12,817 nt of DNA from Microcaldota archaeon (GTDB taxonomy: Archaea; Micrarchaeota; Micrarchaeia; Anstonellales; Anstonellaceae). The notes below the pieces were generated by a model, which saw nothing but the letters and a program-made list of their open reading frames with translations, was not told the origin of the DNA and ran no database searches. The stretch's first letter is position 1, and each line of letters opens with the position of its first letter. The DNA is taken from contig JAPLWZ010000136.1 of NCBI GenBank assembly GCA_026396335.1, forward strand, positions 1 to 12,817. Direction: 5' to 3'. This document shows positions 1-7,576 of the stretch, piece after piece. A program made the translations under genes and the position numbers.

Positions 1-3000
1 AGCTTGCATTCGTGTTGTTTATTGTCCCGTTTTCCACTCCGTTGAAGAAGATGCCTGTTGCGAGGTTGCTTATTTGGCAGTTCTTTACAGTTGTGTTGGT
101 CTGGCTTGTGTAAATGCCGTACGTGGCCGAGTAGTTGCTGCCGTTTATGCTTCCACCCTGGCAGTCCACAGTGTTGTTCAGGCTGATTGTTTCTATAACT
201 GTCGCGTTGCCAAGCCCTACTGACATCCTGTTGAGCGTCATGTTTGTGATATTGGTGCCGTTCATCAGGTGGGTTGCGTTGCCGCCTGCGAATGTGGTGA
301 GAAGCGTGTTGTTGAATATTATGGCGCCAACTCCGTTGTTGATGCGGAGGTCTTCTGAGAAGTTCGTGATGTAACAGTCACGCAGCATGCTGTAATTCCG
401 GTTGGAAAATACTGCTATGTTGTCACTGGCGTTGGCACCTGTTATTGAGTAGCCCGAGCAGTTGAGCGTTATGTTGTTTGCATTTATGCTGAAACAGGTG
501 CCGCCTGTGGAGATGACATTTTGCACAAGAGTGTAGTTCGTTGTGAGGTTCAGGCATGAGGCTGAAGACAGGGGGGTGATTGGCCCGTTGTCAGCAGTCA
601 TGCCCGTTGTCTTGCCAACCGAGGTGGTGTCAGAGTACGGATAGCCACTGCCTGCGGAGCCGTAGTAGAATGCCGATGCTCCGCCTGACGGGAAGGGCGC
701 GGGATAGGTGCCGGCTATCGGCACTGTTCCGGAAATCACATTGGCGTATATGTTGCCAAGCGCTACGGTGACGTTGCTGATATTGTAGTAGTTCGGCGCG
801 CCTGCGACCGCAGCATCGGTTATGTACAGCGCAGAAGTGTCAGTGAAGTTGTTGTGCCAGAATGTATTCCCGTTTGAAGTCTTAGCTGGGATGTAAAGCA
901 GGACTGATGCGAGAGTGACGCCGCTTGAGGACATAAGAAGCGTGTTGTTGGTGAAGTTGTTGCTTGTCGTGGGAGTGGAGAGCACCAGCGTGAAGCCAGT
1001 GCCATTGAGCGTGTTGTTTGCGAATATGCTTGTGGATGTTGCGGTGATGTTGAGCGCGGTCGAGTAGTTTGAGCTTATGTTGTTGCCGGTCACGTTGCTG
1101 TTCGTAATCTGCAATCGCGCGCCTTCCTCAAGGTTGGCGTAAGACGTGCTGTTAGTTATCAGCGCCTTGTCCACGCTTGTGAAGTTGAAGCCGGACAGGC
1201 GGTTGTTGTATGCCGTGTTGTTGGTGAAGTTGATCGCATTTGAGTTTGTGCCCATCCTGAAGCCGTTCCCTGTGTTGTTGTACGAGGTGCTGCTGGAAAT
1301 CGTATTGAAATCGTCGGAACCGGAAAGCGAGCGGTAAACATAGAAGCCGTCATTGCTGTTGTTGTATGCCGTGTTGCCGGTGAAATTGTTGTACTGCTGG
1401 GATTGCACGCGGAAGCCGTACTGGCTGTTGTCGCGGGATGTCGAGGAGGAGATTTGGCAGTAGGAGCTGCCGTACCAGTTGAAGCCTTCTGAGTTGTTGT
1501 ACGCAAGCGAGCTGGTGATGTTGTTGTAGTTTGAGCTTGAAACGTAAACGCCGTATAGTGTGTTCTTGTACGCGGTTAAGTTCACAATGGAATTGTTCTC
1601 TGAAACACTGTTCAGGAGAAGGCCGTAGATGCCGTTTGAGTAGGAGGTTATGTTGCCAATGGCGTTTGAGGAGCTTCCGGCAAAATCGAACCCCGAGCCG
1701 TTGTTGAGGTATGCAGACAGGTTGCCGATTGTGTTGCCATTGCTTCCGCTGAATGCAAGCCCGTTGTTCCAGTTGTCATGGACGGCGCTGTTCATTATTG
1801 TGCCGTTCGCCCCATTGTAGTTTATGCCCGTGTAGAATGCGGCGACGTTGCAGCCAAGCACGGAGGTGTTTGTCTGGTTCGAATAGATCCCGTAGGGCTG
1901 GCTGCTCCAGTACATCGCCTCCTCAAATACCCTGTTGCTGGATGCAGTGGAGGCTATGATCACCCATGCCGAGCCGTCATAGCAGGCACCCTCCGCGCTG
2001 CCGTTGTTGTACGAGCTTACCTGGAACTGAAGCGGCTGTTGGCCGAAGCAGCCGGATGGGATGGTGTAATTCGTTGCGGCATTGGCGCCAAGTTGCGCCA
2101 TCCAGACAGAGCTGCTGGTTGCACCGGAGGGTTTTGTGTAGTTCATCCATATGAATGCGTTCTTCGGGGCGGCCCTCACACCCATTGTGCTCCAATCTCC
2201 GTCTGCCGCGAGTGCGCAGACTTGGGTTGCATCCCAGACGCCGGTGCACGCGTATGTGCCGGCTGATATGCCGTTGCACATGGTGGAAACATTCGCCTGG
2301 TCCTGCAGGCAGAGAGTGCTGTTGCCCCTTCCGGTTATGTAGCCGGATGCGCAGTTGAAGTAGTTGCCTGAGCCGCCTGCAGAGTAGATGCCGTGTGAGG
2401 AGCCTGATTCGTTTATGTATATGCCGATGAAGCTGTTATTTGCGCTCGATGTGTCTACCTGTATGCCGGTTGCCCCGCTTGAGTTTATGGCTATGTTCGT
2501 GAAGTTGTTCCTATTGGAGCTGTTGGTCGCCCAAATGCCGATTAAGGACACATTGGTGATGCTGATGTTGGAGAAAGAGCTGCTGTTTGTGGCGCTGACA
2601 ATCAATCCATAGCCAGGGTCAATGGTGAGATTGGAGATTGCCACGCCGGACGCCTTTTCGGTTTTTATTGTGCCGGACAGTGTGTAGCCCATGCCATGGA
2701 GTGCCACATTGCTGGCTCCAATGTAGATGCATGTGCCCGGCCCGCCGAAACTCTGATTTAAGCTGTAAATTCCCGGAGTGGTGATGTCCTGGCAGGAAGA
2801 AACCGAGGCGCCGGCGTAGGGGTGGTTGTCCACTGCATTGCCCAGCATTTGCGCGACATTGGTGCTGGTGAAGGGCAGGTCCGAACCGGCATCAGCCCAG
2901 CCATCACCGTTAGTGTCGTAGATGTTGTACGTTTTCCATGCGCCCGTGTTGTTGGAGAAGTGGTACTCGTTGCCGGCTGTGCCATCGTCCCAGGGATTGC

Positions 3001-5701
3001 TCGAGCCTTGGTCGTCAATCCAGGTTGTGCCAGTAAGATTGTTATGGTTGAGCAGCGTGTTGCTTGAGAACGGATTATCGGCGCGAATGGCTTTTTCGCC
3101 ATTGATTTTGTTGCCTGTCACTGTGCTTGAAGATCCGCTTTGGAAGTAAATCCCGATGTAGCCGGTTGCGGTTGAGGAGATTGTGTTGCCTGAGATGGTG
3201 CCGCCATTTCCGCTCTGCCAGTTTATGCCGTAGATGTTGGCAGCAGTATCCCTTATTGTGTTGTCATGAATATTTGCCGAGTCGCTATTGACTAAGATTG
3301 CGGTCTCCGCATCGAATTTGACCCCGGAAATGTCGGCTGATGGCGCAGCCACCGCTATGCCTATGTCACCCAAGGTTGTGGCCGTGATGATGTTTGCGTT
3401 GCCGACTATAATGGCGCTCGGAGCATTCACCGTGAGGCATGTTTCGCTTCCGCCACCCGAGGTGGTGAGACTACGGTCTATCGAGTAGGTTTCGCCACGC
3501 GTATTTATTTGGCAGCCAGGATAGCCGCAGGCGGCTATGTCGCATCCTCCGATGGATGTGATTGAGGCATTGTATGTGTAATTGCCTGTTTGGTTTGTTT
3601 CGTTTATTGTCTGGTTGCTTGGCAAGCTGGTTATGTTGTTGAGGATTGCGTTGTATACGTTGATGCGGGTGAAGTTGCTGTTGTTGAAGGGAATAATGGC
3701 GCCTGTTGTTTGGAACCGGTATTGCATTTCTGCAGGCGTCATGCTGCTGTTGCTCTGCAGGAGAAGCGCTGCCGCGCCCGATACGTGCGCTGCAGATACC
3801 GATGTGCCTGATTTTATGTAAGTGCCGCCTGTGCCGGGGATTTGCACATTCTCGCCGGGCGCGAGAAGGTCCACCATGCCGTTCATGTTGGAGAATGGGG
3901 AGACAGTGTCACTCTTGCTGGTGGAGGAAACCGCTGTGACGGATTGTGCGCATGCGGGTGCTGTGATGTAATTTGCGCCGTTGTTGCCTGTGGAGGCAAC
4001 TGCGAGCAGGCCTGAGGAAACCGCACCCTCAGCCGCCTGTGCTACAAGGTCTGCGCCGCAGTATTCCGTGTAGTTGCCGCCGCCAAAGCTCATGGAGATT
4101 ATTTTTATCTGCCCGCCTGCCGCCAATTGCTTGCAGTAGTCTATTCCTGCCATTATGTTTGATGAGTAGCCTGTGCCCGATGCATCAAGCACCTTTACGG
4201 CGAGCATGGTTGCGTTGGGAGCGACTGCGTGAATCACCGATGCCATGAATGTTCCGTGCCCGTTGTCGTCGGATGCGTTTGTGTCGTTGTTCACGAAGTC
4301 AAAGCCGGATACTGCCTTTCCGGAAAGTGAGGGGAGAGAGAAGTCAACGCCTGTATCCAGAAGGCAGATTGCCACGCCGTCGCCACTGGCATTAAGTTCT
4401 GCCTGCGCCCTGCTTGCGCCTATCAGAGGTATTGTGTCTTGCAGGGAAATCCCCATCTGCCTATCAAGGTAGATTTCTGTGGCGCCACCCTGTGTGAGAT
4501 TTTGCAGGTCACCTATGCCGATTTCCAGCACCTGCAAACCGCCTTGGAGTGACATTATGGAGCCGGAAAGCGGCGAGGGGGAGCTTACGATCACCCTCAC
4601 AGTGGGAGTTGCGTTAAGAAGGGAAAGCAGGTCATTTTCCACAGTGAGGGTTTTGCCGTTGGGAAATGAAAGGAGCGAGCGGGATGCGGTGGAGGAGATT
4701 ATTTCGAAGTTGCGTTTTTTCCCATTGTCCTTTTCTTCATTCGTTTCCTTCGAGGCAGCAAGAAGCTGCACTGTCTCGTTTTCAAATGGCGCGCGCTCAA
4801 GTGAGATGAGCGCCCATTCCGAGGTCTGAAGCTCCAGTATTTCATAGCTCATGTTCTGTGCGCTGCCGTTTTGCGAAGAGTATTCCACCACTAAATTGGA
4901 AAAGTCCGGCTCAAGGGATGAAAAATAGGAAACATTGAGCGCGTAGGGCTTGGAGGAGGGAAGAGTTTCGTTGGTGAGATTGTAGTAGAGCTCGGTGATA
5001 TCGGTTCCGTTTTCAGTGATGTTGAATGAAATGTTTTCAGTGCTTTCGTTCCCGATTGTGAAGTTGAAGGTGAATATGACCGTTTGGTTTTCCTGCGTCA
5101 GATTCAGGGCTGGCTCCGATTCGTTCTGCGTGTTGTTTGGCGGTTGTGTTCCGTTCTGCGTGAGGTTGCCGAGCTGAAGAAAGGCAACATCCGGCTGAGT
5201 TTCGTTCTGCGAAAGGAAGGATTCAGACTGCTGGGACTGCGTCTGGTTTTCAACTAGGTCGTAATAGAAAGTTATCAGCGTTCCGTTTTGCTCGCTTTCA
5301 TTGAATGTGCCGTTTGGGAGCTGCTGTCCTGGCGGCGGGAGAGGGGAGGCTGATTGATCCTGTAAAATATTTTGTCCGCTTGGCGTATGGTTCGCGGCTG
5401 GCGACTGTGCGTTCTGCGGATTTTGCTGTTCCGGAGGCGGCGCGTTTTGCTGCGAGGCGAGGAAGAAAAGCGCGTAATTCCCATCAGGCACCGAAACGTT
5501 GGCAAGCGCCCACTCTGAAGGCTGCACCTGCACAATTTCGTACTGGACGGGCACAGTCTGGTTGGCAACAGTTGCCTCAATGATTAGGTTTGAAAAGTCG
5601 GACTGCAGCCCCTGGAAAAAGGAGATATTGATGAGAGAGGGAATCGTGAAAAGGAAGAGCGGGATGGTGAAAAGCCCAAAAAGGATATATAATCTTTTCA
5701 T
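1..5701 (-). CDS. Giant secreted subtilisin-like protease with beta-helix domains (C-terminus beyond window)
   Basis: I read this frame line by line from the ATG at 5701 to the left edge and found no stop, giving 1900 codons with the C-terminus missing. Residues 1-22 form a signal-peptide-like hydrophobic segment after MKR. Residues 27-75 and 258-308 are copies of one module, separated by a Gln/Asn/Thr-rich linker. Residues about 368-415 look like a subtilase propeptide. The S8 catalytic domain follows: Asp449 in LLDTGVD, His482 in NGHGT, oxyanion Asn573 in STGNNG, and Ser634 in GTSVSAAHV. From about residue 733 on come right-handed parallel beta-helix domains rich in Asn, Thr, Ser and Gly, with dozens of N-glycosylation sequons. 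A seven-cysteine insertion lies at 1117-1251. The protein is probably exported and cell-surface or released; the anchor must lie outside the window. The substrate is unknown, and self-processing or adhesion are both possible. The start follows an AGGGG-like site and a TATA box at 5803. Confidence 0.93.
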   Translation of the reverse strand, partial: MKRLYILFGLFTIPLFLFTIPSLINISFFQGLQSDFSNLIIEATVANQTVPVQYEIVQVQPSEWALANVSVPDGNYALFFLASQQNAPPPEQQNPQNAQSPAANHTPSGQNILQDQSASPLPPPGQQLPNGTFNESEQNGTLITFYYDLVENQTQSQQSESFLSQNETQPDVAFLQLGNLTQNGTQPPNNTQNESEPALNLTQENQTVIFTFNFTIGNESTENISFNITENGTDITELYYNLTNETLPSSKPYALNVSYFSSLEPDFSNLVVEYSSQNGSAQNMSYEILELQTSEWALISLERAPFENETVQLLAASKETNEEKDNGKKRNFEIISSTASRSLLSFPNGKTLTVENDLLSLLNATPTVRVIVSSPSPLSGSIMSLQGGLQVLEIGIGDLQNLTQGGATEIYLDRQMGISLQDTIPLIGASRAQAELNASGDGVAICLLDTGVDFSLPSLSGKAVSGFDFVNNDTNASDDNGHGTFMASVIHAVAPNATMLAVKVLDASGTGYSSNIMAGIDYCKQLAAGGQIKIISMSFGGGNYTEYCGADLVAQAAEGAVSSGLLAVASTGNNGANYITAPACAQSVTAVSSTSKSDTVSPFSNMNGMVDLLAPGENVQIPGTGGTYIKSGTSVSAAHVSGAAALLLQSNSSMTPAEMQYRFQTTGAIIPFNNSNFTRINVYNAILNNITSLPSNQTINETNQTGNYTYNASITSIGGCDIAACGYPGCQINTRGETYSIDRSLTTSGGGSETCLTVNAPSAIIVGNANIITATTLGDIGIAVAAPSADISGVKFDAETAILVNSDSANIHDNTIRDTAANIYGINWQSGNGGTISGNTISSTATGYIGIYFQSGSSSTVTGNKINGEKAIRADNPFSSNTLLNHNNLTGTTWIDDQGSSNPWDDGTAGNEYHFSNNTGAWKTYNIYDTNGDGWADAGSDLPFTSTNVAQMLGNAVDNHPYAGASVSSCQDITTPGIYSLNQSFGGPGTCIYIGASNVALHGMGYTLSGTIKTEKASGVAISNLTIDPGYGLIVSATNSSSFSNISITNVSLIGIWATNSSNRNNFTNIAINSSGATGIQVDTSSANNSFIGIYINESGSSHGIYSAGGSGNYFNCASGYITGRGNSTLCLQDQANVSTMCNGISAGTYACTGVWDATQVCALAADGDWSTMGVRAAPKNAFIWMNYTKPSGATSSSVWMAQLGANAATNYTIPSGCFGQQPLQFQVSSYNNGSAEGACYDGSAWVIIASTASSNRVFEEAMYWSSQPYGIYSNQTNTSVLGCNVAAFYTGINYNGANGTIMNSAVHDNWNNGLAFSGSNGNTIGNLSAYLNNGSGFDFAGSSSNAIGNITSYSNGIYGLLLNSVSENNSIVNLTAYKNTLYGVYVSSSNYNNITSSLAYNNSEGFNWYGSSYCQISSSTSRDNSQYGFRVQSQQYNNFTGNTAYNNSNDGFYVYRSLSGSDDFNTISSSTSYNNTGNGFRMGTNSNAINFTNNTAYNNRLSGFNFTSVDKALITNSTSYANLEEGARLQITNSNVTGNNISSNYSTALNITATSTSIFANNTLNGTGFTLVLSTPTTSNNFTNNTLLMSSSGVTLASVLLYIPAKTSNGNTFWHNNFTDTSALYITDAAVAGAPNYYNISNVTVALGNIYANVISGTVPIAGTYPAPFPSGGASAFYYGSAGSGYPYSDTTSVGKTTGMTADNGPITPLSSASCLNLTTNYTLVQNVISTGGTCFSINANNITLNCSGYSITGANASDNIAVFSNRNYSMLRDCYITNFSEDLRINNGVGAIIFNNTLLTTFAGGNATHLMNGTNITNMTLNRMSVGLGNATVIETISLNNTVDCQGGSINGSNYSATYGIYTSQTNTTVKNCQISNLATGIFFNGVENGTINNTNAS
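1112..1895 (-). repeat. Twelve-rung beta-helix ladder in the giant protease (about 23 residues per rung)
   Basis: A Gly followed by hydrophobic/aromatic residues recurs at residues 1271, 1292, 1314, 1337, 1360, 1384, 1406, 1429, 1452, 1480, 1504 and 1527. Most rungs have the form YNNS..GF. or N..YG.YV, and the spacings are 21-24 with one of 28. This is the period expected for coils of a right-handed parallel beta-helix (pectin-lyase/NosD-like fold). The Asn pairs would form the inward Asn ladder. One rung carries a longer loop (1452 to 1480). Confidence 0.8.
4778..4930 (-). repeat. N-terminal duplicated module, copy B (residues 258-308 of the giant protease)
   Basis: Second copy of the module, just ahead of the protease propeptide. 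It shares DFSNL, YEI.(V/E).Q and SEWAL with copy A. Short elements containing a YYDL/YYNL motif at residues about 146 and 239 lie between the two copies, so the duplicated unit may be larger than the module itself. Confidence 0.75.
5477..5623 (-). repeat. N-terminal duplicated module, copy A (residues 27-75 of the giant protease)
   Basis: The protein segment starts SFFQGLQSDFSNLI and reaches PSEWALANVSV with Trp64. It aligns with a second copy at residues 258-308 (SYFSSLEPDFSNLV ... TSEWALISLE, Trp296), with 36 versus 37 residues between the leading aromatic and the Trp. The DFSNL and SEWAL cores are identical. It is a protein-level repeat; the DNA has diverged. Confidence 0.75.
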
Positions 5702-5802
5702 ATAGCAACCCCTAAACTTCTGGCTGGTAGTTCCCACTGTAACAACAGCTGAAACTAGCCGTAATTCCCCCCAGTTTTCTGAAGCTAAAATCACAGGCAA
5801 GA

Positions 5803-5811
5803 CTTATAAAG
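5803..5811 (-). promoter_or_regulatory. TATA box for the giant protease gene
   Basis: On the minus strand this reads CTTTATAAG, a good archaeal box A. It lies in the 143-bp gap between this gene and the CARDB-like gene. A start of transcription about 25 nt downstream (near 5780) would give a leader of roughly 80 nt. The near-palindromic element could also read on the plus strand, but no plus-strand gene follows. Confidence 0.5.
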
Positions 5812-5844
5812 AAAACGACGTGGCGCTGACTGAAAAAATGCGCA

Positions 5845-6624
5845 TTACAAGCCGTAATGGCGTGTGCGCCAAAGAAGGGCTGCGAAAAGAAGAAGAGCGG
5901 CCAAAAGCCCTGAGAGGCAGAATGAGGTGAGCCAGTCTTCCTGCAGATTTTCCGTGCACAGGAAGGATGCGGAGTTGCAGATTTTTCTCTCCGCGCGAAG
6001 CAAAAGTGGCGGCGCTGCTGCGCCGCAGCGCTGCACTACAAAATAGTCTTTTTCCGGGCAGCCGGCAAAGGAGCAAAGCTGCGTGGTGTAGTTGTCAACG
6101 CAGTTTCCGGGCGCCCCGCAAATTGCAGACCCGGAACAATCAGCATCCCCGCCTGCAATTGCGCTTCCCTGCCCCGGCTGGTTTTGGTTGAGGCTATCCT
6201 GAGCCGGAAGAACAGGAAGCACTTCCAGGCGGGCAAGAAGAACCTCGGATACGCCTATTTGGTCAGTCACATTCGCAATTGCGCTGTAATTCCCGGGCTG
6301 CAGGCCGGATGTGTCCCAGATTTTTGAGAGTGCTTGCGTTTCCCCGCCGGCTATTTCCGCATGTATGAATTTGATGCTGCTAACCTGGGCCCCAGAAGTA
6401 TCAGATATGATAACTGATGCGTCAAAATCAGAAACAGTGTTGCCTACGCTTTTTACGCCGAGCGAGAATTCCACGAGATCGCCCTGGTAAATGCTTGGCG
6501 GGCTGACCGAAAAGGATGTGAGCTGCAGGTTTTCGGAAAGGGTGGGGTTCGGGGGGGCATTAGCTGCAAAAACAATGCAGGAAAGAACCAATGAGGCAAA
6601 TGTGAGAAGGAAAGATGTTTTCAT
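5845..6624 (-). CDS. CARDB-like surface protein with cysteine-rich stalk and C-terminal anchor
   Basis: 259 residues. Residues 1-23 are a clear signal peptide ending in FAANA. Residues about 30-135 form an Ig/CARDB-like beta-sandwich, shown by the pattern PPSIYQGDLVEFSLGVKS followed later by GLQPGNYSAIANVTD. After a Gln/Asn/Gly linker, residues 163-223 hold eight cysteines (163, 169, 175, 184, 189, 200, 216, 223), an even number that could make four disulfides. Residues 235-252 are a membrane helix, followed by a short basic tail (RTRHYGL). The product is expected outside the cell, anchored by its C-terminus. It sits between the MinD-like gene and the giant protease gene and has its own promoter-like element 25 nt upstream. 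CARDB domains usually serve in adhesion or as scaffolds; the specific partner is unknown. Confidence 0.88.
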   Translation of the reverse strand: MKTSFLLTFASLVLSCIVFAANAPPNPTLSENLQLTSFSVSPPSIYQGDLVEFSLGVKSVGNTVSDFDASVIISDTSGAQVSSIKFIHAEIAGGETQALSKIWDTSGLQPGNYSAIANVTDQIGVSEVLLARLEVLPVLPAQDSLNQNQPGQGSAIAGGDADCSGSAICGAPGNCVDNYTTQLCSFAGCPEKDYFVVQRCGAAAPPLLLRAERKICNSASFLCTENLQEDWLTSFCLSGLLAALLLFAALLWRTRHYGL

Positions 6625-6640
6625 CAGTTAAAAAAGGGGC

Positions 6641-6654
6641 TGATAAATTAAAAA
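6641..6654 (-). promoter_or_regulatory. TATA-like element for the CARDB-like gene (leaderless)
   Basis: On the minus strand this reads TTTTTAATTTATCA and is centred about 24 nt upstream of the ATG at 6624. That spacing puts the transcription start at or near the A of the start codon. No Shine-Dalgarno sequence is visible, which fits a leaderless message. The leading T-run may also serve to end transcription of the MinD-like gene. Confidence 0.4.
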
Positions 6655-6680
6655 GTTAGGATGCCGCAGCCATTTTCCAG

Positions 6681-7517
6681 CTATCTTCCGGTAAAACGCC
6701 TGAAGATTCCTGACAGCCAGGCGAAAAATCCGGTTTTCTCCATGGTTTGCACCTGCTGCGGCTGCACGGTTTCCTGCGGCTGGGGGGACATGTCAAAGCT
6801 GTGGTCCCGGCTGCGCAGGAGCATCGAGGAAAAGCTGCGCAATGTTTTGGAGAAGCGCCCTTGGGGGCTCATGAGCACGAGGGGGGTTTTTGCCGCAATG
6901 CTTTTCGGCACGTCGAGGTCCTCGTCTATTATGGATGCGAGCCTGGTGTGGAAAAGGGATTCCACCTCGCGCGGGTGTATTTCGTACGGCGAGTTTGAGA
7001 CACGGTTGAGGAAATAGGTGAACCTCATTTCCCTGCCCTTGAGGTGGTTGCGTATGAATGTCACAAGCTTCAAAGCCGCGGTGCACGAGGGCATGTCGGG
7101 TGTCATCATCACAAACACGTTGTTGGATGATGAGACCGCCTCCTCAATCAGCGGGGAAAAGCCGGGCGGGCAGTCTATTATTATGTACTCATAATTGAGC
7201 ATGTCGATGAGCTTGTGCATGCGCCCTATCTTTATCTTGCCATAAGTGTGCAGCGAGGATGAGATGCAGCGCAGCCCAGATGCGGGATGGATTGGCAGTG
7301 TCTCCTCTATTGTGGCTGAACCGTCAAGAAGCTCCTGCAGGCCCGAGGACTGGGGCGACAGGCCCAGATGGAAAAATACGCAGGGATTGTAGATGTCCGC
7401 GTCTATGAGAACAGTGGATGCGCCTGCACGGGAAAGAAGGGTGGCGATGTTTACCGCAAGCGTGCTCTTGCCCACTCCGCCCTTGCCTGAAACCACGCTG
7501 ATTATTTTCTTCGGCAT
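6681..7517 (-). CDS. MinD/ParA-family ATPase with C-terminal membrane-targeting helix
   Basis: 278 residues, close to the usual MinD length. The deviant Walker A is GKGGVGKST at residues 11-19 (signature Lys12, Lys17). Walker A' is LIDADIYNP with Asp39 and Asp41. Walker B is IIIDCPPG with Asp115. FLNRV at 169-173 fits the base-contacting segment. A Pro/Gln-rich linker (about 245-258) leads to a C-terminal helix, residues 259-278, containing GFFAWLSGIFRRF, which has the hydrophobic/basic pattern of a MinD membrane-targeting sequence. In the family, ATP-driven dimers bind the membrane and position other complexes; in archaea MinD homologues help place archaella and pili. No MinE-like partner is visible. 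It is the only cytoplasmic protein in a run of surface-protein genes, so positioning of that apparatus is inferred. It could also be an orphan ParA/MinD. Confidence 0.92.
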   Translation of the reverse strand: MPKKIISVVSGKGGVGKSTLAVNIATLLSRAGASTVLIDADIYNPCVFFHLGLSPQSSGLQELLDGSATIEETLPIHPASGLRCISSSLHTYGKIKIGRMHKLIDMLNYEYIIIDCPPGFSPLIEEAVSSSNNVFVMMTPDMPSCTAALKLVTFIRNHLKGREMRFTYFLNRVSNSPYEIHPREVESLFHTRLASIIDEDLDVPKSIAAKTPLVLMSPQGRFSKTLRSFSSMLLRSRDHSFDMSPQPQETVQPQQVQTMEKTGFFAWLSGIFRRFTGR

Positions 7518-7537
7518 ATCGTTTGCTGCGAAGGCAA

Positions 7538-7550
7538 TGTTTAAAAAAAG
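7538..7550 (-). promoter_or_regulatory. TATA-like element for the MinD-like gene (leaderless)
   Basis: On the minus strand this reads CTTTTTTTAAACA, with the TTTAAA core centred about 26 nt from the ATG at 7517. No Shine-Dalgarno site precedes the start, consistent with a leaderless transcript. The T-run also lies about 30 nt past the stop of the upstream gene and may terminate it. Confidence 0.4.
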
Positions 7551-7576
7551 AAGTCGGATTCTGAAATATTACCGGC

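Noticed and set aside
1159..1506. Minus-strand frame of 115 codons, Thr/Ala/Ser-rich, within the giant gene
   Set aside because: It is an alternative-frame reading of the repeated YNN/GF rungs; the low complexity comes from the repeats, and the main frame is open throughout.
1112..1895. CRISPR-like array of short repeats at about 69-nt spacing
   Set aside because: The units are degenerate, in phase with the codons and give a coherent beta-helix protein; there are no identical repeats or unrelated spacers.
1778..2266. Plus-strand open frame of 162 codons opposite the giant gene
   Set aside because: It is antisense to the cysteine-rich domain of a continuous 1900-codon frame, has no promoter, ribosome site or recognisable domain, and its composition is explained by the codons of the opposite strand.
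5801..5844. Divergent promoter from the palindromic TTATAA element
   Set aside because: No plausible plus-strand gene follows; everything to the right on that strand is antisense to the CARDB-like gene.
5757..5858. Nine-base direct repeat AGCCGTAAT at 5757 and 5850, as possible insertion or attachment scar
   Set aside because: One copy is the end of the CARDB-like coding sequence, the repeat is short, nothing element-like lies between, and chance explains it.
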